Made by a program: the position numbers and the translations under genes
The notes under the pieces: model-generated
The model's database searches: none
What the model was told of the DNA's origin: nothing
The model's input: the letters and a program-made list of their open reading frames with translations, nothing else
Assembly (NCBI GenBank): GCA_003140215.1
Contig: PLJL01000007.1
Coordinates: 23,980 to 87,979, forward strand
From: Vulcanimicrobiota bacterium
GTDB lineage: Bacteria; Vulcanimicrobiota; Vulcanimicrobiia; Vulcanimicrobiales; Vulcanimicrobiaceae
Direction of reading: 5' to 3'
DNA length: 64,000 nt
Part shown: piece after piece, positions 18,231-26,345 of the stretch
Layout of the letters: every line of letters starts with the position of its first letter
Numbering within the stretch: the first letter of the stretch is position 1

Positions 18231-19314
18231 GATCGTCACGAAAGCGGTCGCGGCATCACTAGGCAAAGCAGGCCAAGTCGGCATGTCGTTGCTTCTGACT
18301 TCCTGCGTGAGCGGCGGCTTCCACGGAAGCTCGAACGGCGACGTCAGCGGAGCCTTGGTCGAACATCAGATCGATACCCAACTCACGCCGGGATATCTTG
18401 TACAGGACCCGGGTCTCCATATTGGCCGGTCGAAGTGTCCATCGCGCATCGATCTTTCGCCGGGGCATAGGACCGCGTGCGTCCTTGCCGTGGAAGGGCA
18501 GCTGCTTCGAGTTGCGGTTATTCCAACAGAGTCGGGAAAGTACGACATTCGTCAGCTGGATGCGCTTCTCAAGATGGCCGATGTGGAAAAGACGACCGCT
18601 GCGGAGTTGTTCACGCAAACCGGAGTGGAACTGAAGCCGCGCTGCGGCGCGCCGCGCGTCCGCGTGCTCATTGTCGGCACGCGCTTTCGCTGCGCGATCG
18701 CCGGCGGACCTGCTGGCGTCGCATCCGCCGAACTTCGAGTCGTGGACGCTCGCGGTCGCTTGGATATCGGTCCGCTACCTGGGATACGACCGCACACGGC
18801 TCCGGGGCTGCAACCGTATCTTGCCGCGCACGCCCAGGGGCGTAATTCTACCGTCCCCGGCCCGGTTCTCGCTCCCGTGGTTCGTCAACAAGCGCTGCAG
18901 TTCGTTCGGAACGACCCCGCACGACTTCATTACTTTGGCTCCGTCCTCTGTCCGGCGCGATCCGATCTCTCTGGAGCAAAGCATACCGAATGCCGGTTGC
19001 GCGTCGCAACGCAGTCCCTCCATCTCGACGTCATGCTCGACGACAGGCTGGGTGTCAAGATCAATCCGCACGAAGCGGTCATCGAGTCGAAACGCGCAGC
19101 GGAGAACGCCCGCGCGATCTACCAAGGTCGTTTGAGTGCTGCCGGGATTAGCCGCAGCGTCGCCGTCGACTGCGGCTCAGAGCGGATCCTCGTTCTCAAG
19201 CCGGGTGAAGCTTTCCGTTGCACTATTCGCGTTTCCGGGCGCACCCCCCGCCCGCTAATTGCGACGGTCTCGGATGCATCCGGTGAGCTCGTATTCAACG
19301 TTCCGGATCCTTAG
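18211..19314 (+). CDS. Lipoprotein with paired-cysteine (DUF4333-like) repeats
   Basis: 367 residues from a TTG start that overlaps the preceding gene by 20 bases. MSLLLTSC gives a lipobox with Cys at about residue 32. The mature part contains four short units of the form C(P/G)....(L/V)..G..F/T.C, at KCPSRIDL...ACVL, RCGAPRV...RCAI, LCPARSDL...ECRL and DCGSERIL...RCTI. They alternate as an A-B-A-B pattern, which points to an internal duplication. This resembles DUF4333-type disulfide modules of secreted proteins. Likely envelope-anchored and co-transcribed with the RHS gene. Confidence 0.68.
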   Translation: MRTGESKIVTKAVAASLGKAGQVGMSLLLTSCVSGGFHGSSNGDVSGALVEHQIDTQLTPGYLVQDPGLHIGRSKCPSRIDLSPGHRTACVLAVEGQLLRVAVIPTESGKYDIRQLDALLKMADVEKTTAAELFTQTGVELKPRCGAPRVRVLIVGTRFRCAIAGGPAGVASAELRVVDARGRLDIGPLPGIRPHTAPGLQPYLAAHAQGRNSTVPGPVLAPVVRQQALQFVRNDPARLHYFGSVLCPARSDLSGAKHTECRLRVATQSLHLDVMLDDRLGVKINPHEAVIESKRAAENARAIYQGRLSAAGISRSVAVDCGSERILVLKPGEAFRCTIRVSGRTPRPLIATVSDASGELVFNVPDP

Positions 19315-19353
19315 TAGATGCTGACGGTACCGTGCGACGCACAGGGGGCGTCA

Positions 19354-19659
19354 TCACCTCGTGCGCCCGCGTTGCGGCGGTCGCCTACGCTCCAGAACCT
19401 GCTCGATCGTGCGCAGGTCAGGTAGCGGGAAAAGGTCGCGCAGATCGCGTTCGGCGCTGAGCGCGACGGCGATTCGGACGAGCACATCGACGCTAACGTT
19501 CGCTCCCGCCTCGAACCGCTGCAAGGTCGGCAACGACACGCCCGCAGCACGAGCGACGTCGGCTTGCGAGCGCCGAGCCGCCAAACGAGCGCCCCGAGCG
19601 CGGCGTCCGATAAGCTTCCGAATTGTGCGGGATGACGTCCCTCGCAGGTTTTCCATCAT
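19354..19659 (-). CDS. Xre-family helix-turn-helix repressor
   Basis: About 101 residues from the ATG at 19659; an ATG at 19680 would add 7 residues. The HTH spans GARLAARRSQADVARAAGVSLPTLQRFEAGANVS, the classic lambda-Cro/Xre pattern, followed by VSVDVLVRIAVALSAERDL. Its start region overlaps one of two identical 13-base elements (19655-19667 and 19696-19708), which suggests autorepression. It could be the antitoxin of a lost pair or an element-specific regulator. No partner gene sits directly next to it on the same strand. Confidence 0.85.
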   Translation of the reverse strand: MMENLRGTSSRTIRKLIGRRARGARLAARRSQADVARAAGVSLPTLQRFEAGANVSVDVLVRIAVALSAERDLRDLFPLPDLRTIEQVLERRRPPQRGRTR

Positions 19660-19708
19660 ATCTGATGCGCTACGAGGCATTATCGCGGTTACTATATCAT
19701 ATCTGATG
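19655..19708 (-). promoter_or_regulatory. Paired operator-like elements at the Xre gene start
   Basis: The sequence ATCATATCTGATG occurs twice, at 19655-19667 and 19696-19708, offset by 41 bases (about four helical turns). Each copy holds the inverted half-sites ATCA-N4-TGAT. One lies over the start codon and the other about 40 bases upstream. This is the arrangement expected of an autoregulated Xre repressor. Confidence 0.6.
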
Positions 19709-19806
19709 GTATCTGGAGGGCTCGCTTCCTGGGACTAAACGAAGGCGGCGAGGCACAAGTGATTCGGGTTAGGTGCTCGGCCTGCGGCGGCTGGCTGCGA
19801 AAAATG

Positions 19807-20045
19807 TCAGTCTTCCAGCACGCCAACCCCGCGCCACGCGCGCGTAAGCGCATCGACCGTTGCCGTACCGTGTTTTTCGGCGGCGAACAGCGTTTGGATG
19901 GCGAAGATCGCGAAGCTGCAGTCCTCGCGAAGACCGCTGCACATCGCGTCGTACCAAATGCGGCCCGGCGTTTCCCAGGCGTGGCCGCCGAGCGCCTTCG
20001 CGAAGAGAAAGAAGGCGTGGTTGGGGATGCCGCTGTTGGTGTGGC
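19807..20045 (-). pseudogene. C-terminal remnant of an M4 metallopeptidase
   Basis: On the minus strand this stretch reads, without stops, HTNSGIPNHAFFLFAKALGG, then AWETPGRIWYDAMCSGLRED and ...GTATVDALTRAWRGVGVLED. That is the last ~80 residues of an M4 (protealysin/thermolysin-type) peptidase. It is a close paralogue of the intact gene at 27547-28527, including at DNA level. Homology stops abruptly near 20045, where the zinc-ribbon nuclease gene begins on the other strand, so the HExxH part is missing. Confidence 0.85.
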
Positions 20046-20099
20046 GCGGCAGTCGTCACTGCATGCCAGAAGTGCGGGAAGCGGCTCCGCGGCCTGCCC

Positions 20100-21326
20100 A
20101 TGAGACAGCGAGTTCCGGGCGGCCTCCGGAATCGCAACGACTTCTGCCCCTCGTGCGGCGGGGTGTATCCGTGGGCCGCTGAAGAGGTCGCGGTGAGCAA
20201 CAGCCTCGGTCTATTCGAGGACGACGTTGACGCAGTGATGCTGTTCGTCGCCAATCGGCATGACATGCGCCATGGCGCCTTCGGGGTCGTCGCGGTACTC
20301 CCAGCCGTGCCGACGATGGGAAACGATGACCTTCGGAATTTCGTGTCAGTTCTTGTGTCGCATGGGCTCTTGAAAGATGTAGGAGGCGGGCGGTTTCAGA
20401 TTACGTTGGATGGTCTACGTCGAGCCGAGTCTGCGCGCTACCACAAGGGCGCTACGTCTCGCCTGCCGTTCGAATGGACGGACATCCGCGGCTTCACGCT
20501 GGCCGATGCCGTCCTGGTTCATGTTAACCGGACCCACCAGCAAAAGAACATCTATATCGAGGACCTCTATGTTGAGTTTTCGTCGACACCTCTTGACGAA
20601 CTGAAAGCGGCGGTCCGCGACCTGCGGGACAAAAGCTACCTTAGCGCACCTAGCGATGAAGGATCAAAGATCTTGCGGAGGCTTCGCGAGCCGTCTACAG
20701 GCGCTCACGACCTCGAATGGGTATCCGGGCTCACCCCCGATGGGCTAAGGCATGCCACCAAACTTGAATCCGTTGCGAGCATCATGCCGAGCGCCACGGA
20801 GGAAATGGCAAGGAGGGTTGTGCGTTCTCTTTCGAAGCTAGAATCCGAGCCCGAGAACGAGGTCGAGGCAATGTTGCGGGCCATACCGCGTGCGTTACGC
20901 GAGTTGGACGCGGATAATCGACGTAAGGACGGAGTTCCGTTTACCGTCGAGAACGAGTTCGATCTCCAGGATTTCGTTCGGGCGATGCTACGCGCGCGTT
21001 TCCCGGCGCTGAGCGCAGAAGACGCCGTTCAGACCGTCGCAGGCCGGGGCGGTCGGGTTGATTTCCGCCTCAAGGACGAGCGCATCTATATCGAACTTAA
21101 GGTATTCCGCGACATGAACCACTGGAGAAACTCGATGTATGGTGACATCTCATCGAAGATCCAGAGATATGGTCGTGAGCACGACTGCGACGACCTCTTC
21201 GTTTTCGTGTACGACCCGTTTGCGAAGTTCACCGAGGCCGAATCCGCTGAGCGCGACTTCTCGTACGATTCGACGATGGCGGGAAAGAAAGTCAACGTAC
21301 GTTTGGTCGTCGCACCCAAACACTGA
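20100..21326 (+). CDS. Zinc-ribbon, winged-helix and PD-(D/E)XK nuclease
   Basis: 408 residues from the ATG at 20100. Domains: a ribbon ending CPSCGG at about residue 16, two winged-helix-like segments (LFVANRHDMRHGAFGVVAVL... and ADAVLVHVNRTHQQKNIYIEDLYVEF...), then a C-terminal nuclease of DpnII/MboI type with D321, E332 and K334 in VDFRL..ERIYIELK. A second C-x2-C pair (CQKCG) lies in frame about 9 residues upstream of the ATG and would complete the ribbon. The true start may therefore have been at or across the junction with the M4 remnant near 20045. Likely a type II or IV-like restriction or defence nuclease. No methylase is adjacent. Confidence 0.78.
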   Translation: MRQRVPGGLRNRNDFCPSCGGVYPWAAEEVAVSNSLGLFEDDVDAVMLFVANRHDMRHGAFGVVAVLPAVPTMGNDDLRNFVSVLVSHGLLKDVGGGRFQITLDGLRRAESARYHKGATSRLPFEWTDIRGFTLADAVLVHVNRTHQQKNIYIEDLYVEFSSTPLDELKAAVRDLRDKSYLSAPSDEGSKILRRLREPSTGAHDLEWVSGLTPDGLRHATKLESVASIMPSATEEMARRVVRSLSKLESEPENEVEAMLRAIPRALRELDADNRRKDGVPFTVENEFDLQDFVRAMLRARFPALSAEDAVQTVAGRGGRVDFRLKDERIYIELKVFRDMNHWRNSMYGDISSKIQRYGREHDCDDLFVFVYDPFAKFTEAESAERDFSYDSTMAGKKVNVRLVVAPKH

Positions 21327-21384
21327 GTAATATGTCGCGAGCGCTCAGGTGCTCGGTGCAGTGCGTAGCAACCTGACCAATGCG

Positions 21385-22359
21385 TTACCTTCCGGCGTGT
21401 TCGGCTAGGTAGAGCCGTATGCGCGCCGCCGTCTGCGCGGAGATTCGCCGTTCTGTCCGCCCGCTCTCTGGGAACGTCGCGATCTGGCTCCTTTCGAGAT
21501 CGCCTCGAAACCGCCGAAGCCGCACGCCCTGTTGTTTTGAGTCGGCTTCCAAGGCGAGAACACGCACTAATTTGCCGTCACGCCGTTCGCGGTGAATTTG
21601 GCTAAGCACCCGCATTGGTCCATATACGACGTTCACGTCTCGGTCGATCACGATAACCTCATCTCCGGTGCGGACCTCGTCGAAAAGTCGTGAACCCCGC
21701 GATCCCTCGAAGAAAATCGGGAAGAGCTCGAAGCGATCGACCTTCTCGACTCGATCTTCCGACTGCGCTTCCCATCGGTCGTAGTTCTCGGAAAGTTCTT
21801 CTTCGTACTCGCCCTTGATGTTCGTGATCCACAGGACGTTCGTGTCGTCACGACGGTCGGATCGCCGCTTTCGTGGACGGCGTTCCTTGTGGGGTTGCGC
21901 CCGGTAGAGGGGGATCAACGGCTTGACAGCGTCTTCGTCGAGACGCTTGGTGGGCAGGCTGCCGATCCATGCGACCACTGACGCTACAAAGGCCGAATCC
22001 TCGATTCGGGCAGCGGTCTCGGTTAATACGTCCGCCGAATGGTTGGAGGCGTTGTTCGAGCCGATGAAGACGACCCCGTCGGCCATGTAGACCTTCGCGT
22101 GTAGCCGTGGTACCGAATGACAGCGCACACCCGTCTTTACGAGGCGCATCAAGACACGCGGGTCGGTCAATCCCGCTTTTACATTCGCCACCGACGCGTT
22201 AACGTAGAGCGCATCACCGCTTTCAAGATGCATGAGGTCGTCGGCGCCCGAGCCGATGTACGCGGACACGACGACACGTACAGCGGTCGCGTCCTTCAGG
22301 GCCTTCTTGATTGTCCGCCATGGCTTGGCGAGAAAAGCGGCGTCTCGTGCGGTCTTCAT
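21385..22359 (-). CDS. Phospholipase D-like nuclease
   Basis: 324 residues from the ATG at 22359, preceded by GGGAGGGCC. The open frame runs ~100 codons further upstream with no coding character. One HKD motif is present: H87 and K89 in RLHAKVYMADGVVFIGSNNAS, with S101/N102. A single HKD implies action as a homodimer, as in Nuc and BfiI. The C-terminal half is highly charged with a predicted beta-rich module (ELFPIFFEGSRGSRLFDEVRTGDEVIVID). Convergent with the PD-(D/E)XK gene, 58 bases apart. Substrate unknown; DNA is the likeliest. Confidence 0.82.
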   Translation of the reverse strand: MKTARDAAFLAKPWRTIKKALKDATAVRVVVSAYIGSGADDLMHLESGDALYVNASVANVKAGLTDPRVLMRLVKTGVRCHSVPRLHAKVYMADGVVFIGSNNASNHSADVLTETAARIEDSAFVASVVAWIGSLPTKRLDEDAVKPLIPLYRAQPHKERRPRKRRSDRRDDTNVLWITNIKGEYEEELSENYDRWEAQSEDRVEKVDRFELFPIFFEGSRGSRLFDEVRTGDEVIVIDRDVNVVYGPMRVLSQIHRERRDGKLVRVLALEADSKQQGVRLRRFRGDLERSQIATFPESGRTERRISAQTAARIRLYLAEHAGR

Positions 22360-22649
22360 ACGGCCCTCCCGCCTCGGGCTGATCAGGAGCGCGAGGCGCC
22401 GGATCATACCGGCACTATAGTTTCTGTTCCTCCTCTCCCCGCAGCCGCCAGGATGATCGGGATGCCGGGGTCGGCGTGGGACGGGGAATCCGTCGTACCT
22501 GCCGCTTCGCGCCGTCGCCGGCGCGCTGGATGCGCAGATCGACGACCTGGTCCGGGAAGCCGGCTGAGCCAGCTGTAGCCCGGACCCGCTCCTGGACTTT
22601 TTCGGACCCGCTAGAAAATAGGGAGGAGTCGGAGGCGAAACGGTCCGGC
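22360..22649. other. Gap with a possible 3' gene fragment
   Basis: Upstream of the PLD gene. On the plus strand 22461-22566 can be read as an open segment ending PLRAVAGALDAQIDDLVREAG and a TGA, which has real-protein character but no start, so it may be the tail of a deleted gene. Otherwise no feature. The last bases, GGGAGGAGTCGGAGGCG, serve the next gene. Confidence 0.3.
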
Positions 22650-22973
22650 ATGATTCCAGAAACAATCGTCGCTAGCGCGCTCTACGGCTGCCCGGACGCA
22701 AACCTCGAACTCGGCTACCGGGTCGTCGTGGAGGTCTTGCGGCCCACGAACGAGCCGAATCTCGCGACCCCAGAGTATGAGGTCCGCATTTTCGATCACC
22801 ACCAGCCCGACGGCTGGACGGCGAACGTGCCGGAGTTCGACTTCGACGACTCATACTTGCGGGCGATTACGTCGGCCGAGCGCGATCGGCGGATTGCGGA
22901 CTTGCACCAAAAACCCACGAATGCGGACCGTCGCGATTGCCAGGACCGTCGCCCCGACCGTCGTATCGTCTGA
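22650..22973 (+). CDS. Small hypothetical protein
   Basis: 107 residues from an ATG with a Shine-Dalgarno-like GGAGGAGTCGGAGG upstream. The N-terminal 70 residues look like a compact acidic domain (YRVVVEVLRPTNEPNLATP..EVRIFDHHQPDGWTANVPEFDFDDSYLRAI). The C-terminal 30 are Arg-rich (DRRDCQDRRPDRRIV), which may mean that the original end has been lost. No family recognised. It lies between nuclease genes of the defence-like stretch. Confidence 0.5.
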   Translation: MIPETIVASALYGCPDANLELGYRVVVEVLRPTNEPNLATPEYEVRIFDHHQPDGWTANVPEFDFDDSYLRAITSAERDRRIADLHQKPTNADRRDCQDRRPDRRIV

Positions 22974-23003
22974 GCAATCTACTTTCGCAACGTGACGGAA
23001 CTC

Positions 23004-23153
23004 ATGCCTTTCGACGTGCGTGGAAAGAAAAACCGCACCCTGAAGCCAGGACGCACGATGCCGAACTTTATCGGCACCCGCAGCGCCGCCACAGTCAGAA
23101 AACCGGGCGAAATGTGGCGCGTGATCGAGCAATGCAGCCCGCTGACACAGTGA
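23004..23153 (+). CDS. Possible 49-residue basic protein
   Basis: A short frame from ATG to TGA, 30 bases after the previous gene on the same strand. The product is basic (MPFDVRGKKNRTLKPGR...) with no cysteine pattern except one Cys near the end. Codon use is compatible with coding, but the length gives little support. It could equally be chance. Confidence 0.3.
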   Translation: MPFDVRGKKNRTLKPGRTMPNFIGTRSAATVRKPGEMWRVIEQCSPLTQ

Positions 23154-23269
23154 GCGGCTAATCCACTCCGCGCGACGCCGTCGACTTGCGGCGTCTGAGT
23201 CTCGGGGCGCGAAGTGGGATATTCGCCGGACACCACACGGAAATGAGAAAAAGGGGCCACGGTGTCCTG

Positions 23270-24247
23270 TCAGGGGATCTTGAGAATCTCCCTAGGCGAA
23301 ACGAAAGCAAATGCGCGCGAGGCGGCGTCCATGACGAGCGCGTGTCGGCGCGATACGCGGTACTGGGCGAGGTCGTCTGTGACGATGAAGTCTGCCTCCA
23401 CTGTGTCGAATAGACGAATGTAGATCGCACCCGAACCGCTGGGTAGCCGGTGCAGCATGATGACGTGTGCGTCACTCGGATTCAGGCCCTGCAGATCAAA
23501 CCTCACGGGAACTTTCTCAGCATATATTCGCACAGGCGCCGTCTCATCGCCGCGCAGGTAGCGGTTCATGTTCACGGCAACCGGGTCGTCGAGCCACGAG
23601 TCTCCAAGGAGATGCCACGTAGTCTCGTACGCAATCTTCAGGAGACCCGGAAGGTGGCCTGTCGTGCGTACCGGCACCCGTAGCTCAACGGTCGTGTCCT
23701 CCTCGACGCGCTCGAGGCTCACGACGAAGTGCGCCACCAGTCGCTTAACCTCTTCATCTGGAACAGTAAGACCCTTCTGCGAGAATGCATCGCGCAGTCG
23801 TCGTTCGAGAATGCGATGTGCCTTCGGCATGTCCGCTGGATCGATCGCGACGTTGTCCGGAGGGAGGCTGACGGACCAATTTCCGTTCGGGTCGAGTAAC
23901 ACGACAAAGTCCGCAAACGGGATCGAGTGCTTTCGGGTGGGCCGTCCCGCTCGGTCAGTCGAGACATTCATGTAGCGCGACGTGCCGATTACGCGCACTG
24001 GCCGTGCAAGAGCCTCGCGTTCACGGTTCGGAACGCTTCCGGAATGACCCTCGAGACCCAGCGCAATTCGCCTCATCTCGATCGAGGTGAGCTTGACAAG
24101 ACCGGCGTCGTGCCTCGTGCCGAAGTCGTTGTCGCAGTCCTGGCATACGCGGTCAATGGTCCAAGAACCACCAACCGATAGCGGAATCGTATGCTCGCCT
24201 ACGCCAGCGCGCGGCGGCTTCTCGAGGCGACAAATGATGCAGTGCAT
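23270..24247 (-). CDS. HNH endonuclease domain protein
   Basis: 325 residues from the ATG at 24247; the longer open frame upstream belongs to a decayed neighbour. The N-terminus carries an HNH_5-type zinc-bound nuclease motif: C3 and C6, then E18-H19 in GEHTIPLSVGG, then C35, C38 and N40 in CQDCDNDFG. The remaining ~270 residues are a large unrecognised domain (PVRVIGTSRYMNVSTDRAGRP..., LERRLRDAFSQKGLTVPDEE) that may bind nucleic acid or another protein. Such proteins are common in defence and mobile regions. Confidence 0.8.
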   Translation of the reverse strand: MHCIICRLEKPPRAGVGEHTIPLSVGGSWTIDRVCQDCDNDFGTRHDAGLVKLTSIEMRRIALGLEGHSGSVPNREREALARPVRVIGTSRYMNVSTDRAGRPTRKHSIPFADFVVLLDPNGNWSVSLPPDNVAIDPADMPKAHRILERRLRDAFSQKGLTVPDEEVKRLVAHFVVSLERVEEDTTVELRVPVRTTGHLPGLLKIAYETTWHLLGDSWLDDPVAVNMNRYLRGDETAPVRIYAEKVPVRFDLQGLNPSDAHVIMLHRLPSGSGAIYIRLFDTVEADFIVTDDLAQYRVSRRHALVMDAASRAFAFVSPREILKIP

Positions 24248-24344
24248 AGGACGCTCTTCGCTGCACGCGATGCGGATACTCGTCGGCGGCCGGATGCGTG
24301 CTAGGACAGGTCGCCGCGCGTGGTCACTGCGACTTTGGCGCGTC

Positions 24345-25125
24345 AGTCGCTCCTGCGACAATCCGGCGTAGAAACATCGAGGTAGTTGGGTGCACAGCGC
24401 TTCATGAGCTGCTGCGGCCCGCCCCGACTTGGTTGAGAAAAGCGCCGTGAACGCTATGAAGCGCGGTCTCCCTCCCAAGACGCGTTCAATTGGCGCTTCG
24501 GGTATTGGAATGCCAGTGCCGAGGAACCAACGATGCGCGAAGGCGCCGACGGCAATGATCACCCGAGCTGCCGCGACGGACATGACGTCTCCATGTGCAT
24601 GTCTCCACACGTCTTTGCGGCCTCCCCTCCCCGATCTCGTGCGGTGACTTGCAATGCACAATCTCGGTCACGGCGTAGTCCCGATCGGATACGACGGGAC
24701 GATCGCGAATGAGTTCCCGCGCTCTTGCGAGTGCTCCAGACCAGTAGCGCAAGGCCATGATCGGCTTCCCGTCGGGAGTGATGGTCCGTATACCATCGAG
24801 GATGTACTGGCATCGGCCGCCGCCGTGAGCCAAGTGGTGCGACTCCCAGACCTTGTCATCCGGACTCGCTCGGGGGCGTGGTCATCGCCCCGATGGACGG
24901 GTTGGAGGCAAAAAAGAGGATCGGTGCCACGTCAATCTCGCCGACCAGGGCTCGGGGACCTGAAAGTCCGCGTACGAGGTGGCCCCGCGTTCGCGTCGCT
25001 GGTACTCCACGATCGTCCGGCACGGGTGCGGCTGGGACGTCTCCAGACAGAGTCGGACGTTTGGGCAGCGCGATACCGACTCGAAGACGGCGCGCGCGGT
25101 TCGGTGTCATCGATCTGCATCCGGA
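24345..25125 (-). pseudogene. Frameshifted uracil-DNA-glycosylase-like gene
   Basis: On the minus strand successive pieces in different frames line up as one protein: CPNVRLCLETSQPHPCRTIV..YADFQVPEPWSA, then GEIDVAPILFFASNPSIG, then GKPIMALRYWSGALARAREL...DYAVTEIVHCKSPHEIGEG, then SVAAARVIIAVGAFAHRWF. This order (APIL.F.SNPSI, then TE.VHCKS, then A.VI...G..A) is that of UDG-superfamily proteins. At least three frame changes break it. It ends close to the HNH gene start. The assignment rests on pattern recognition only. Confidence 0.6.
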
Positions 25126-25201
25126 CAGGTTATCGGTGTCCCAACAGCAGCCTTTGTAATTACGGCTTGGGGCAATGCCGGATGCCACGCGCTTGTGAAG
25201 A

Positions 25202-26098
25202 ATGAGCGGCTGGGTCATGCCCGCCTATGGAAAGCGCCTCATCCTTTTTCTGGACATCCTGGGCTTCAGCGAGATCGTGGCGCAGTCCGCGAAAAAGCCC
25301 GATGCGCTACGATCGCTCTTAGCCGCGATCGACGTGATCCTCGAATTCGGTAAAGGCAGTATTGGTGGAAGTAAGCGCGCCTCGCAGTACTCGGATTCCT
25401 TCGTTGTCTCGTACCGGTTCACGGAAGAGTCCGCCGCATTTGATTTGGTCAATGATGTTGCACTACTGGTCATCGAGCTAGCATTTCTCGGCTTCTTGGT
25501 GCGAGGCGCCATAACTATCGGCGAACTCATCCATACGAAACGCTATCTTGTCGGGCCGGCAATGGTCAAGGCCTATGAGATGGAGTCGATGCAGGCCGTG
25601 TATCCGCGGGTCCTCATCGATCCAGTCGTTCTGAAGCTTGCGAGGAAGTACCACGCTTCGCAGAATAGCCCGCGCGAAGAAGCTGGCTTTGTGCGTGATT
25701 TCATGACCAAGGACCCGACCGATGGACGATTTTACTATGACTATGTGTCCTGGAACTCTGTCGTGGCCCACGCTGGTGCTGAGGCGCATCTTTACGGCGA
25801 ATATCTCGTGACGCTCGGAGGTCTCATTAAGCGCGGCCTACGCCATAAGAAGCCTGCTGTTCAAGAGAAGTATCTGTGGCTGCATCGGCAATATGTCGCA
25901 GCGATCGATTTGCTCCTAGCAGAACCTTCCGATACCCGCTTCCGCGAGGAGAATCCCGGCCTTTGCGAGGACGCGGCCGCTCTTCCGCGCTTTGAGGACC
26001 TGGCCCAGGCTGCGCGAGCCGCTGTGAAGGCCGAATGCGGCGGGAGTCCCTGCCGCGCCCCTACCGCGTCCACTCGCGTAGCAAAACGCTCCGGCTGA
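25202..26098 (+). CDS. Class III nucleotidyl cyclase-like protein
   Basis: 298 residues. LILFLDILGFSEIV puts Asp18 where class III cyclases have the first metal-binding Asp (F.DI.GF). YSDSFVVSY puts Asp65 at the second metal position, and LVRGAITIGELIH...VGPAMVKAYEME matches the later strand-helix with its Gly-rich turn. The C-terminal ~100 residues are helical with an Ala-rich tail. Pycsar cyclases have this general form, but I see no adjacent PycTM- or PycTIR-like effector. Alternative: a non-catalytic cyclase-fold protein. Start ATG at 25202; ATG at 25217 is possible. Confidence 0.6.
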   Translation: MSGWVMPAYGKRLILFLDILGFSEIVAQSAKKPDALRSLLAAIDVILEFGKGSIGGSKRASQYSDSFVVSYRFTEESAAFDLVNDVALLVIELAFLGFLVRGAITIGELIHTKRYLVGPAMVKAYEMESMQAVYPRVLIDPVVLKLARKYHASQNSPREEAGFVRDFMTKDPTDGRFYYDYVSWNSVVAHAGAEAHLYGEYLVTLGGLIKRGLRHKKPAVQEKYLWLHRQYVAAIDLLLAEPSDTRFREENPGLCEDAAALPRFEDLAQAARAAVKAECGGSPCRAPTASTRVAKRSG

Positions 26099-26147
26099 GG
26101 CACTATGCGTAACTGAGTGCCGTCCTGCAGATCTTCGTTCGCGTCGC

Positions 26148-26345
26148 TTAAGCGAGTCTGAGGTCCTTGAGGCGGTACTCCAGGGCCTCGTTCGACATCA
26201 TGAGTGCGTCGGAAACACGTTCAGCGTTGCCGTGCTGTTCACGCCACACCTCGCGAACAAGCCCTTCGGGCATCAGCAGATGCGCAGCGAACTTATTGGC
26301 GCGGATCTCTCTCTTCCTGCGCAGCCCCGCTCGCCGCTCGTCCAT
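26148..26345 (-). CDS. ImmA/IrrE peptidase, C-terminal half (separate frame)
   Basis: 65 residues. Its ATG shares one base with the stop of the preceding frame (TGATG). It carries E13 in REIRANKFAAHLLMP, the E..AN.FAA.LLMP signature that supplies the third zinc ligand of ImmA/IrrE peptidases, then a helical end VSDALMMSNEALEYRLKDL. It is therefore the missing half of the gene upstream. Either the locus is frameshifted, or the two pieces are made by coupling or a ribosomal frameshift. Confidence 0.65.
   Translation of the reverse strand: MDERRAGLRRKREIRANKFAAHLLMPEGLVREVWREQHGNAERVSDALMMSNEALEYRLKDLRLA

Noticed and set aside
25202..26098. Complete Pycsar system
   Set aside because: Only a cyclase-like gene is seen; no membrane or TIR effector is adjacent.
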